This document shows, piece after piece, positions 1 through 7,856 of a DNA stretch of 64,000 bases. The stretch covers positions 1 through 64,000 of the forward strand of contig CAMLMV010000017.1 of NCBI GenBank assembly GCA_946481275.1, given 5' to 3'. Each line of letters starts with the position of its first letter. The stretch's first letter is position 1. This DNA is from an uncultured Massilia sp. Its GTDB lineage: Bacteria; Pseudomonadota; Gammaproteobacteria; Burkholderiales; Burkholderiaceae. The position numbers and the translations under genes were made by a program. The notes below the pieces were generated by a model that was given only the letters and a program-made list of their open reading frames with translations, was not told the DNA's origin and did not search any database.

Positions 1-40
1 GCCAGCGTTCAATCTGAGCCAGGATCAAACTCTTCAGTTT
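1..40 (-). rRNA. 16S ribosomal RNA, 5' end only
   Basis: Read on the minus strand, the first 40 bases give the universal 16S start, including the classic 27F primer site AGAGTTTGATCCTGGCTCAG. The mature 5' end is placed near base 40 by analogy with E. coli. The rest of the rRNA operon lies outside the window to the left. Transcription runs leftward, away from the origin near 29.3 kb, so it is co-directional with replication. Confidence 0.97.
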
Positions 41-233
41 AATTCCTGTTTTGTCGGACTAAATAGTCCGAACCCTTCCCATTGGTCAGGGTTCGCTCAC
101 TCAAAATACTGACCGTCACTCATTGCTGAGCAACGTATTTCTTTTGCGTGAACATTTGATAATTTAAGCATTCAGCAGCCACTTACGCGACTGCTGGCAC
201 TTCATCAAACGCCCACACTTATCGACTGTTTAT

Positions 234-244
234 TGTTAAAGAGC
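234..244 (-). promoter_or_regulatory. boxA-like antitermination element of rrn leader
   Basis: The minus strand reads GCTCTTTAACA, which matches the NusB/NusE-binding boxA of bacterial rRNA leaders. It lies between the promoter and the 16S start, about 195 bases upstream of mature 16S. The role is inferred from motif and position. Confidence 0.75.
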
Positions 245-309
245 TTCGTATTCGGTACTGCCTTGCTGCGCTTGCGAATCGTTTTGTTCGTCAGCAGCAG
301 AGAAGTGAG

Positions 310-338
310 ATTATGCAGTGTTTCGCTTAACTCGTCAA
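310..338 (-). promoter_or_regulatory. rrn promoter (sigma70 type)
   Basis: On the minus strand the -35 is TTGACG (333-338) and the -10 is CATAAT (310-315), with an ideal 17-base spacer. It points at the 16S gene and lies upstream of boxA. The match to consensus and the location make it the likely main rrn promoter in this leader. Confidence 0.85.
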
Positions 339-476
339 CTTCTTTTTTCTCCCATCGAAGCGTTCAGAACCGTTTGAAGGCCTGTCGTTTGCGACGAGGG
401 ACCGAATGATACCAGCGTCGCATACAGCCCGCAAGTCCCGCTACAATGCACGCTTTGCCGCCCTCCCCGCACCGCC

Positions 477-1958
477 ATGACCATCCTGCTCTCCACCCTC
501 AATGCCCGCTACGCCCACGCTTCGCTGGGGCTGCGCTACCTGCTGGCCAATATGGGCGAGCTGCAGGAGCAGGCGAGCCTGATGGAATTCGTCATCGGCG
601 CCAAGACCGTGGAGGTCGTGGAACGGCTGCTCGCGAAGAAGCCGCGCATCGTCGGCTTCGGCATCTATATATGGAACGTCGAGGAAACGACGAAGGTCGT
701 CGCGATGCTCAAACGCGTGGCGCCCGAGGTGGTGGTCGTGCTGGGCGGGCCGGAAGTCTCGTACGAAACGAACGAACAGGAGATCGCGCGCCTGGCCGAC
801 TACGTCGTCACCGGCTGGGGCGATATCACCTTCCCCAAGCTGTGCGGCGAGATCATTAACGGCCCGAAGCCGATCATGAAGGTGCATGCGGGCGTCCAGC
901 CCCCGATGGCGGACATCGCCCTGCCCTACACCTTATATACAGACGAAGACATCGCCCACCGCACGATCTACGTGGAAGCGTCGCGCGGTTGCCCGTTCAA
1001 ATGCGAGTTCTGCCTGTCGTCGCTGGACAAGACGGCCTGGCCGTTCGGCATCGACACCTTCCTCGCGGAGATGGAAACGCTGTACCAGCGCGGCGCAAGA
1101 CTGTTCAAGTTCGTCGACCGCACGTTCAACCTGAACGTCAAGACGAGCCAGCGCATCATGCAGTTCTTCCTCGACAAGATCGCAGCAAGCCCCGATGATC
1201 CGGTCTATGCCCACTTCGAACTGGTCCCGGACCACCTGCCGGAAGCGCTGAAGGCGACGATCGCGCAATTCCCGCCCGGCGCCCTGCAGTTCGAGATCGG
1301 CATCCAGAGCTTCAACCCGGAAGTGCAGACGCTGGTCAGCCGGCGCCAGGACAATGCCAAGGCCGCGGACAACATCCGCTGGCTGACGACGCAATCGCAC
1401 GCCCACCTGCACGTGGACCTGATCGCCGGCCTGCCGGGCGAAGACGTCGAGTCGTTCGCGCGCGGCTTCGACCAGCTCGTCGCCCTCGGTCCGCACGAGA
1501 TCCAGTTCGGCATCCTCAAGCGCCTGCGCGGCACGCCCATCATCCGCCACACGGAACCCTTCAAGATGGTGTACGAGCCGTATCCGCCGTACACGGTGCT
1601 GGCCACCGACCGCATCGACTTCGCCACCATGCAGCGGCTCGTGCGCTTTGCCCGCTACTGGGACCTGGTCGCAAACTCCGGCCGCTTCGCCCATACGGTC
1701 AAGGTGCTGCTGGGCGACAGCCCGTTCGCCAATTTCATGGCGTTCTCGGACTGGATCTACACCCAGCTCGACGCCACCCACCGCATCGCGCTCGACCGCC
1801 TGGCGAAGCTGGTGCAGGCCTGGCTGCAGCGCCAGGGCATGCCGGCTGCCGACGCTGCGGCCCTCATCGCCAGCGATTACGCCGGCAGCGCCCACAAGCC
1901 GGCCGAGAAGACGACGCGCGCCGCCCCCGAGCGCCAGGTCCGCCACCTCGCAGCGTAA
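477..1958 (+). CDS. B12-binding domain-containing radical SAM protein (DUF4080 type)
   Basis: This 493-residue protein has an N-terminal cobalamin-binding-like Rossmann domain (about 1-140) and then a radical SAM core. The [4Fe-4S] cluster motif CxxxCxxC is intact (C172, C176, C179, in GCPFKCEFC). The C-terminal third matches the DUF4080 extension seen in this family by general character. Members reductively cleave S-adenosylmethionine; the substrate is unknown. It is transcribed divergently from the rrn operon, and a possible -10 (TACAAT, 442-447) lies just upstream. It stands alone, since the next gene starts 99 bases later. The class is secure but the reaction cannot be named. Confidence 0.88.
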   Translation: MTILLSTLNARYAHASLGLRYLLANMGELQEQASLMEFVIGAKTVEVVERLLAKKPRIVGFGIYIWNVEETTKVVAMLKRVAPEVVVVLGGPEVSYETNEQEIARLADYVVTGWGDITFPKLCGEIINGPKPIMKVHAGVQPPMADIALPYTLYTDEDIAHRTIYVEASRGCPFKCEFCLSSLDKTAWPFGIDTFLAEMETLYQRGARLFKFVDRTFNLNVKTSQRIMQFFLDKIAASPDDPVYAHFELVPDHLPEALKATIAQFPPGALQFEIGIQSFNPEVQTLVSRRQDNAKAADNIRWLTTQSHAHLHVDLIAGLPGEDVESFARGFDQLVALGPHEIQFGILKRLRGTPIIRHTEPFKMVYEPYPPYTVLATDRIDFATMQRLVRFARYWDLVANSGRFAHTVKVLLGDSPFANFMAFSDWIYTQLDATHRIALDRLAKLVQAWLQRQGMPAADAAALIASDYAGSAHKPAEKTTRAAPERQVRHLAA

Positions 1959-2057
1959 ATATATAAATTCGACGGCAATGTGCGCCATCGAACGCTATGA
2001 AGTCACGGTAACGTAGCGCTGGTGGCGGCAGTCGCGAATCTCTTTTACACTGCCGCA

Positions 2058-3185
2058 ATGCGGATTGAAAATGCGCCAACATTAACCATCGAGCATCCAG
2101 ACGCCGGCGCGGGGCAATCCGTGGTGGCGCGGGGCGTATGGCAGGTCCACGCATTCTCCCGGAACAGCTTCAAGGACATCGAAAAGACGCTGAAATCCCT
2201 GGCCGGCAAGCCGGTCGCCTGGGACCTGTCCGAGATCGCCAGCCTCGATCACATCGGCGCCCAGCTGTTCTGGAGTTCGTGGGGCAAGCGCCGCCCCGAG
2301 CAGCTGAAGCTCGACCCCAAGCAGGAAGAACTCTTCGAGCGCATCGAGAAATCGGGCCGGATCGAGCTGCCCCGCACCCGCAAGAGCCATCTGCAATGGG
2401 TGATCACGCTGGGCGGCGGCGTCCTGAGTTTCTTCGAGCACCTGCGCGGCGCGATCACCCTGATCGGCCAGGTCGTGCAGGACATCGGCCGTTTCATCCG
2501 CCATCCGCTGTCCGGACCATGGCGCGAAGTCTCGGCCAACATCTATCACTCCGGCTTCCAGGCCCTCGGCATCACGGCGCTCGTGGGCTTCCTGATCGGC
2601 GTCGTGCTGTCTTACCTGTCGGCGCAGCAGCTGCGCATGTTCGGCGGCGACATCTACCTCGTCAACATCCTCGGCATGAGCATCATCCGCGAACTCGGTC
2701 CGTTGCTGGCGGCGATCCTCGTCGCGGGCCGCTCCGGGTCGTCGATCACGGCGCAGCTGGGCGTGATGCGCGTAACGGAGGAACTCGACGCGATGCTCGT
2801 GATGGGCATCTCGCACGGCTACCGCCTCATCATGCCCAAGGTGGTCGCGCTCGCGCTGGCGATGCCGCTGCTCGTCGTGTGGACGGATGCGATGGCCCTG
2901 ATCGGCGGCATGGTCTCGGCGAAGATCGAACTGAACCTGACGATGCGCTACTTCATCCAGAAGCTGCCGTCCGCCGTGCCGATCGTGAACTACACCATCG
3001 GCCTTGCGAAGGGCGTCGCGTTCGGCATGCTGATCGCGCTCGTGTCGTGCCACTTCGGCCTGCGCATCAAGCCGAACACGGAAAGCCTGGGCCGCGGCAC
3101 GACGACGTCGGTCGTCACCGCGATCACCGTCGTGATCCTGGCCGACGCCGTGTTCGCGATCGTCTTCTCCGGGGTGGGCTTCTGA
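2058..3185 (+). CDS. MlaE-family ABC transporter permease with N-terminal STAS domain
   Basis: This inner-membrane permease belongs to an MCE-type lipid transporter, which moves phospholipid-like molecules between inner and outer membranes. Residues about 1-100 resemble a STAS domain, the role played by separate MlaB in E. coli, here fused to the permease. The DUF140/MlaE core follows with several hydrophobic segments and the characteristic stretch around RELGPLLAAILVAGRSGS. I chose the ATG at 2058 (375 aa); an in-frame GTG at 2022 would add 12 residues. The stop codon overlaps the next ATG (TGATG), so translation of the ATPase is probably coupled. It is the first gene of a four-gene operon. 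Confidence 0.9.
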   Translation: MRIENAPTLTIEHPDAGAGQSVVARGVWQVHAFSRNSFKDIEKTLKSLAGKPVAWDLSEIASLDHIGAQLFWSSWGKRRPEQLKLDPKQEELFERIEKSGRIELPRTRKSHLQWVITLGGGVLSFFEHLRGAITLIGQVVQDIGRFIRHPLSGPWREVSANIYHSGFQALGITALVGFLIGVVLSYLSAQQLRMFGGDIYLVNILGMSIIRELGPLLAAILVAGRSGSSITAQLGVMRVTEELDAMLVMGISHGYRLIMPKVVALALAMPLLVVWTDAMALIGGMVSAKIELNLTMRYFIQKLPSAVPIVNYTIGLAKGVAFGMLIALVSCHFGLRIKPNTESLGRGTTTSVVTAITVVILADAVFAIVFSGVGF

Positions 3186-4036
3186 TGGAAAAACCCCAGC
3201 GCCCGCCGCAGCAGCTGAACCGCAAGCCCGAGGAAGACGTCGGACCGCCGGTCGTCCAGATCCGCAACCTGTGGACGCGCTTCGGCCGCACCGTCGTCCA
3301 CCAGGACCTGAACCTCGACATCTATGCGGGCGAAATTCTGTCCATCGTCGGCGGCTCGGGCACCGGCAAGACCGTCCTGTTGCGCCAGATGCTGGGACTG
3401 GAGCGGCCGGCCAGCGGCTGCGTGCGGGTGTTCGGCGAAGACGTCAGCAGCGCCAGCCCGGAACAGCTGCAGCGCATGCGCAACCACTGGGGCATGCTGT
3501 TCCAGCAGGGCGCGCTGTATTCCGCGCTGACCGTGTTCGACAACATCGCCCTGCCGCTGCGCGAACTGCGCGCCCTGCCGGAGGACGTCGTGCGCGACGC
3601 CGTGCTGCTCAAGATGGACATGGTCGGACTCGGCCCCGGCGACGCGAACAAGATGCCGTCCGACCTGTCGGGCGGGATGATCAAGCGCGCCGCCCTCGCG
3701 CGCGCGCTCGCGCTCGAACCGCAGCTGCTGTTCCTCGACGAGCCGACGGCGGGCCTCGACCCGGACCTGTCCGATTCGTTCGTCGCGCTGATCCAAACGC
3801 TGCACAGCGAACTGAAACTGACCGTCGTGATGGTCACGCACGACCTGGACACGCTGTTCGCGCTGTCCTCGCGCATCGCCGTGCTGGCGGAGAAGCACGT
3901 GATCGCGGTGGGGCCGTCGTGCGACGTGCTGCGCGTGCAGCACCCCTTCATCAAACACTTTTTCCTGGGGCCGCGCGGCCAGCGGGCGCTGGAAGTGCTG
4001 GAAGAGCGCATCGCAAGAAAGGAGTCGGAAGACTGA
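3185..4036 (+). CDS. ABC transporter ATP-binding protein (MlaF type)
   Basis: This 283-residue ATPase energises the adjacent MCE transporter. It shows Walker A GGSGTGKT (residues 56-63), a signature LSGGM near residue 163, Walker B with LLFLDEPTAGLDP, and a switch histidine in MVTHDLD. The order permease, ATPase, MCE protein, lipoprotein is standard for Mla/Pqi-like systems. The start ATG shares a base with the upstream stop, and the MCE gene begins one base after this stop. It is cytoplasmic, bound to the permease. Confidence 0.93.
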   Translation: MEKPQRPPQQLNRKPEEDVGPPVVQIRNLWTRFGRTVVHQDLNLDIYAGEILSIVGGSGTGKTVLLRQMLGLERPASGCVRVFGEDVSSASPEQLQRMRNHWGMLFQQGALYSALTVFDNIALPLRELRALPEDVVRDAVLLKMDMVGLGPGDANKMPSDLSGGMIKRAALARALALEPQLLFLDEPTAGLDPDLSDSFVALIQTLHSELKLTVVMVTHDLDTLFALSSRIAVLAEKHVIAVGPSCDVLRVQHPFIKHFFLGPRGQRALEVLEERIARKESED

Positions 4037-4037
4037 C

Positions 4038-4985
4038 ATGGAAAACAGATCGTATGCCCTCATGACGGGCTTCTTCACGGTCGCGCTGCTCGTCGCGGCC
4101 ATCCTGATCGGCCTGTGGCTGAACCGCGACCGCACCACGATGCATCCGTACGAGATCGTCACCACGCAGACCATCCCCGGCCTGAACCCGCAGGCCGCGG
4201 TGCGCTACCGCGGCCTGGAAGTCGGGCGCGTGGACGACATCGTGTTCGACCCGCGCGTAACGGGCCAGATCCTCATCAAGCTGTCGATCGAGGAAGGCGC
4301 GCCCGTCACGAAGACGACGTTCGCCTCGCTCGGCTACCAGGGCGTGACCGGCATCGCCTTCATCCAGCTGGACGACGACCGCACCGGCTCTCCGCTGCTC
4401 AAGAGCGACAAGGATCACGTGGCGCGCATCCCGCTGCGCCCCGGCCTGCTCGACCAGCTGGAAAAGCGCGGCCTCGCGATTTTGGAAAAGACGGAGCGCA
4501 TCACGGACAGCCTGAATAACGTGCTCAGTAAGGAAAACCAGGACAAGCTGACGGGCGCCTTCGACAGCATCAACAAGGCCGCCGCGGCGTATGCCGAGAT
4601 CCCGGGCCAGTTGCAGCCGACGCTGGCACGCCTGCCCGCGCTGACGGATAAACTCGATCGCACGATGGGTTCCGTGCACGAGCTGTCGACGAGCGCCACC
4701 GCGGCCGCACGCAACTACGACAAGCTCGCGACGAGCCTGCAGGCTCCGGGCGGCCCGATCGAGCGTGCCGGTGCGGCCATCGATTCGCTGGGCGGCGTCA
4801 CGTCCGACCTCGAGCTGCAGACCTTGCCGCACGTCGTCGACATGGCCGACGAGGCGAAGACGTCGCTGCGCGCCGTGCGCCGCACCGTGACGAACCTGGG
4901 CGACCGCCCGCAAAGCATCCTGTTCGGCGCGCCGGCCGCCGAACCCGGCCCGGGCGAACCCGGCTTCGTCCCCCCGACCAAATGA
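4038..4985 (+). CDS. MlaD family (MCE domain) protein
   Basis: This 315-residue protein has one N-terminal membrane anchor (about residues 8-30) followed by a single MCE domain (about 40-120) facing the periplasm. The C-terminal half is a helical region that probably forms part of a lipid tunnel or collar. In this family MCE proteins form hexameric rings that bind lipid and connect permease to periplasm. It is in the operon directly after the ATPase and overlaps the next reading frame by ATGA. No MlaC-like shuttle is encoded here; the lipoprotein downstream makes this resemble PqiABC/Let-type systems. Confidence 0.9.
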   Translation: MENRSYALMTGFFTVALLVAAILIGLWLNRDRTTMHPYEIVTTQTIPGLNPQAAVRYRGLEVGRVDDIVFDPRVTGQILIKLSIEEGAPVTKTTFASLGYQGVTGIAFIQLDDDRTGSPLLKSDKDHVARIPLRPGLLDQLEKRGLAILEKTERITDSLNNVLSKENQDKLTGAFDSINKAAAAYAEIPGQLQPTLARLPALTDKLDRTMGSVHELSTSATAAARNYDKLATSLQAPGGPIERAGAAIDSLGGVTSDLELQTLPHVVDMADEAKTSLRAVRRTVTNLGDRPQSILFGAPAAEPGPGEPGFVPPTK

Positions 4986-4999
4986 GGAACCCAGCGACC

Positions 5000-5608
5000 A
5001 TGCATCCGACCCGCTACCTTCTCGCTGCCGTTCTGGCCCTTACGTTGTCCGCCTGCGCCTCGCAGAAGGGCCAGCCCACCACGCAGTTCGACTTCGGCCC
5101 GGCCGCACCGACCGCGCAGGCACCGGCGCAAGGCGCGCTCGGCTCGGTGGTCGTCACCGACGTCACGGGCTCGAGTGCCCTGGACAACGAGCGCATGTTC
5201 TACCGCCTCAGTTATGCCGACCCGCTGCAGGCCCGCACCTATGCGAACAGCCGCTGGACGGCGAACCCGCTGCAGCTGCTGACGCAGCGCTTCAAGACAC
5301 GGCTCGCACAGTCGGGCGCGCGCGTGCTGTCGGAAACGGATGCGGCCACCGGCATCCCGCTGCTGCGCATCGACGTCGATGAATTCATCCACGACTTCGG
5401 CGGCGTGAGCCAGAGCACCGGCGTCGTCGCCGTGCGCGCGTCCGTGTTCCAGGGCCATACGCTCGTCGACCAGCGCAGCTTCCGCCAGGCCGTCGCCGCG
5501 CCCAGCGCCGATGCCGCCGGCGGCGCGCGCGCCCTCGCGGCCAGCACCGACGCCGTCGCGGCCGATATCGTGGCGTGGCTGGGCACCTTGAACCTCAACC
5601 GACGATGA
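5000..5608 (+). CDS. ABC-type transport auxiliary lipoprotein (PqiC/DUF330-like)
   Basis: This outer-membrane-lipoprotein candidate has 202 residues from the ATG at 5000. It carries a lipoprotein signal with lipobox LSAC in the first 17-20 residues. The ATG at 5000 is preferred because GAGGAA sits about 10 bases upstream and gives a well-formed signal peptide; the ATG at 4982 overlaps the previous stop and would add six residues. Family members anchor the MCE transporter at the outer membrane. It is the last gene of the lipid-transport operon and overlaps the start of the VanZ gene (5605). Confidence 0.82.
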   Translation: MHPTRYLLAAVLALTLSACASQKGQPTTQFDFGPAAPTAQAPAQGALGSVVVTDVTGSSALDNERMFYRLSYADPLQARTYANSRWTANPLQLLTQRFKTRLAQSGARVLSETDAATGIPLLRIDVDEFIHDFGGVSQSTGVVAVRASVFQGHTLVDQRSFRQAVAAPSADAAGGARALAASTDAVAADIVAWLGTLNLNRR

Positions 5609-6732
5609 GCGAGACGGAAGACGCGGCCGGCCCGCGCGCCTCGCCGGTGGCGCGCGCCGCGCTGCTGGCCTATCTGCTGCTGATCGTCTACGCCAGCTGG
5701 TTCCCGTTTTCCGGCTGGCGCAGCAGCGGGCTGTCGCCGTTCGCCTTCCTCGTCCTGCAGATGCCGCGCTGGTGGACCGGCTTCGACGTCATGGTCAACA
5801 TCGTCGGCTACATGCCGTTCGGGACGCTGATCGTGCTGGCCCTGCATCCGCGCGTGCGCGGCGTATGGGCCGTGGCCGTCGCGGCCGTCGTCGGCCTGCT
5901 CGTCTCGGGCACGATGGAGGTCGTGCAGAACTACCTGCCCAGCCGCGTGCCGTCGAGCCTCGACCTGCTGACCAATGCGGGCGGCTGCCTGGCCGGGGCT
6001 GTGCTCGGCGCGTGGTTCGCCCCGATGCTGCTCGACCGCAGCCGTCTATATCTGCTGCGGCAGCGCTGGTTCGCGGCGCACGCGAGCCAGGGCCTCGTGC
6101 TCGTCGCCCTGTGGCCGCTGGCCCAGGTCTATCCGCAGAACTACCTGTTCGGCAACGGCCAGATCCTGCCGCTGCTGTCGGAATGGCTGTCCGACTGGCT
6201 CGACACGGACATCGACCTCGTCACCATGCTGCGCGGCGACGTGCCGATGAGCGTGGAGCAGTACTGGCTGTCCGAGACCATCATCACCGCGTGCGGCATG
6301 ACGGGCGCCGCCCTCACGCTGCTGTGCCTCACGCGCCGCGGCGCGCCCCGGCTGTCGCTGATGCTGGCGCTGGTCGGCGTCGGCATCGTCGTCAAGACGC
6401 TCGCCAGTTCCCTGTTCTTCGCGCCGGACAATGCATTCGTGTGGGTCACGCCGGGCGCCGAAGGCGGCTTCCTGATCGGGCTGATCATGCTGGCCGGCCT
6501 CGCGTTTGCGCCCCAGGTCGCGCAGCGCCGGCTCGCCGTCGTGACGCTCGTGCTGTCGCTCATCGTCGTCAATACGATTCCGGCCAACCCGTATTTCGTC
6601 TCCACCCTGCAGGCCTGGCAGCAGGGTAAATTCCTGAATTTCAACGGGGCCGCCCAGTTCCTCGACATGGCCTGGCCCATCATCGCCCTGTGGTTCCTGC
6701 TGCTGCCGTCGCACCGCCTGAATCGGTCCTGA
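5605..6732 (+). CDS. VanZ family protein
   Basis: This is an integral membrane protein of 375 residues from the ATG at 5605, which overlaps the upstream stop. The N-terminal half has the VanZ-like pattern, with a WFPFSGW segment after helix 1 and a GYMPFG and PSRVPSSLDLLTN region near the next helices. The C-terminal half adds more hydrophobic helices, so it is longer than stand-alone VanZ. VanZ gives low-level teicoplanin resistance in Gram-positives; the role of the proteobacterial homologues is unknown. The tight coupling to the MCE operon suggests an envelope function, which is inference. Confidence 0.8.
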   Translation: MSETEDAAGPRASPVARAALLAYLLLIVYASWFPFSGWRSSGLSPFAFLVLQMPRWWTGFDVMVNIVGYMPFGTLIVLALHPRVRGVWAVAVAAVVGLLVSGTMEVVQNYLPSRVPSSLDLLTNAGGCLAGAVLGAWFAPMLLDRSRLYLLRQRWFAAHASQGLVLVALWPLAQVYPQNYLFGNGQILPLLSEWLSDWLDTDIDLVTMLRGDVPMSVEQYWLSETIITACGMTGAALTLLCLTRRGAPRLSLMLALVGVGIVVKTLASSLFFAPDNAFVWVTPGAEGGFLIGLIMLAGLAFAPQVAQRRLAVVTLVLSLIVVNTIPANPYFVSTLQAWQQGKFLNFNGAAQFLDMAWPIIALWFLLLPSHRLNRS

Positions 6733-6787
6733 ATTTAGCCCTGTTATCGGCGTATCATATGAAAGATACAGCTAATCCGGAACCGAC

Positions 6788-7114
6788 ATGAACGACGACC
6801 AATCCTTTTACAAACACCACGTGTTCTTCTGCCTGAACGAGCGCGAAGGCAAGGACTGCCGCCCCAGCTGCGGCAAGAGCGGCGCCGAAGCGGCGCAGCA
6901 ACACGCCAAGAAGCGCGTCAAGGAACTGGGCCTGAATGGCCCGGGCCAGGTGCGCATCAACAAGGCCGGTTGCCTGGACCGCTGCGAGGAAGGCCCCGTC
7001 GTGGTCATCTACCCGCAGGGCACCTGGTACACCTACGTGGACAACTCCGACATCGACGAAATCATCGACCGCCACCTCGTCAAGGGCGAAGTGGTCGAAC
7101 GCCTGAAGATCTGA
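6788..7114 (+). CDS. (2Fe-2S) ferredoxin domain-containing protein
   Basis: This 108-residue thioredoxin-fold ferredoxin resembles the NuoE/Shethna type. It has an N-terminal cysteine in HVFFC, two more in DCRPSC, and a C-terminal pair in GCLDRC, which can supply the [2Fe-2S] ligands. It ends 12 bases before an alpha/beta hydrolase gene and is probably co-transcribed with it. The redox partner is not apparent in the window. Confidence 0.87.
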   Translation: MNDDQSFYKHHVFFCLNEREGKDCRPSCGKSGAEAAQQHAKKRVKELGLNGPGQVRINKAGCLDRCEEGPVVVIYPQGTWYTYVDNSDIDEIIDRHLVKGEVVERLKI

Positions 7115-7126
7115 ACGAAGTACGCA

Positions 7127-7756
7127 ATGAACAAGAATTCGCACAAGTTTTACCTGACCGGCCCCGCCGGCAAGATGGAGTGTTTGCTGGACGAACCGGA
7201 AGGCGCACCGCGGGGCATCGCCCTCGTCGCGCACCCGCACCCGCTGTACGGCGGCACGATGGACAATAAAGTGGCGCAGACGCTGGCCCGCGCCTTCGTC
7301 GGCCTCGGCTACGTGACGGCGCGCTTCAACTTCCGCGGCGTCGGCGAGTCGGAAGGCGTCCATGACGAAGGCCGCGGCGAAGTGGACGACATGGAAATCA
7401 TGCTCGACCACATGATCGAACAGTATCCGGGCCTGCCGTACGCGCTGTCCGGTTTCTCGTTCGGCACCTTCGTGCAGGCGCAGTTGCAGCAGCGCCTCAT
7501 CCAGCAAGGCCGCCCGGCCGAGCGCCTGGCGCTGGTGGGCACGGCCGCCGGCAAGTGGCCGATGCCGGAAGTCCCGGCGGACACGATCCTGATCCACGGC
7601 GAACTTGACGATACGATACCGCTCGCGCACGTGTTCGACTGGGCGCGCCCGCTCGACATCCCCGTGACGGTGATCCCCGGCGCCGACCACTTCTTCCACC
7701 GCAAGCTCGTTCACATTAAAAATCTTGTCGCGCAATTGTGGCGACGTGACATTTGA
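7127..7756 (+). CDS. alpha/beta hydrolase
   Basis: This 209-residue cytoplasmic hydrolase has no signal peptide. The nucleophile elbow is GFSFG (in SGFSFGTF), an acidic residue lies in HGELDDTIP, and the probable catalytic histidine is in GADHFFH, so the triad is in the expected order. Proteins of this small family (DUF3089/dienelactone-hydrolase-like) are general esterases with unknown substrates. It follows the ferredoxin gene by 12 bases. Confidence 0.85.
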   Translation: MNKNSHKFYLTGPAGKMECLLDEPEGAPRGIALVAHPHPLYGGTMDNKVAQTLARAFVGLGYVTARFNFRGVGESEGVHDEGRGEVDDMEIMLDHMIEQYPGLPYALSGFSFGTFVQAQLQQRLIQQGRPAERLALVGTAAGKWPMPEVPADTILIHGELDDTIPLAHVFDWARPLDIPVTVIPGADHFFHRKLVHIKNLVAQLWRRDI

Positions 7757-7776
7757 GGCGAACGCTGGCCTATAAT
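7747..7776 (+). promoter_or_regulatory. probable promoter for the D-Ala-D-Ala carboxypeptidase gene
   Basis: A perfect -10 TATAAT lies at 7771-7776. The best -35 is TGACAT at 7747-7752 (18-base spacer), overlapping the end of the hydrolase gene. The start codon is 80 bases downstream, leaving a 5' leader that contains a hairpin. Confidence 0.5.
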
Positions 7777-7794
7777 GATGCGATCTTCTTTCAA

Positions 7795-7816
7795 GGCAAT
7801 GCTTATGGGCATTGCC
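7795..7816 (+). repeat. perfect hairpin in the carboxypeptidase 5' leader
   Basis: GGCAATGC and GCATTGCC form an 8-bp perfect inverted repeat around a 6-base loop, about 40 bases upstream of the start. No T-run follows, so it is not a standard terminator. It would lie inside the mRNA leader if the promoter at 7747-7776 is used. Confidence 0.6.
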
Positions 7817-7856
7817 ATCGCAGCATCGTCCACTGTTTACCTCTGAATTGTCTTCC

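Larger units (their letters stand above)
41..476 (-). promoter_or_regulatory. rRNA operon leader and control region
   Basis: This stretch of about 435 bases has no gene. It separates the leftward 16S gene from the rightward radical SAM gene. It contains a near-consensus promoter (310-338) and a boxA-like antitermination element (234-244), both on the minus strand, which makes it the transcribed leader plus promoter of the rrn operon. I see no convincing second promoter and no tRNA. Confidence 0.8.

Noticed and set aside
2138..3184. N-terminal extension of the MCE ATPase reading frame
   Set aside because: The frame is open but the sequence overlaps the real permease gene and looks random. The ATPase starts at 3185 by family comparison.
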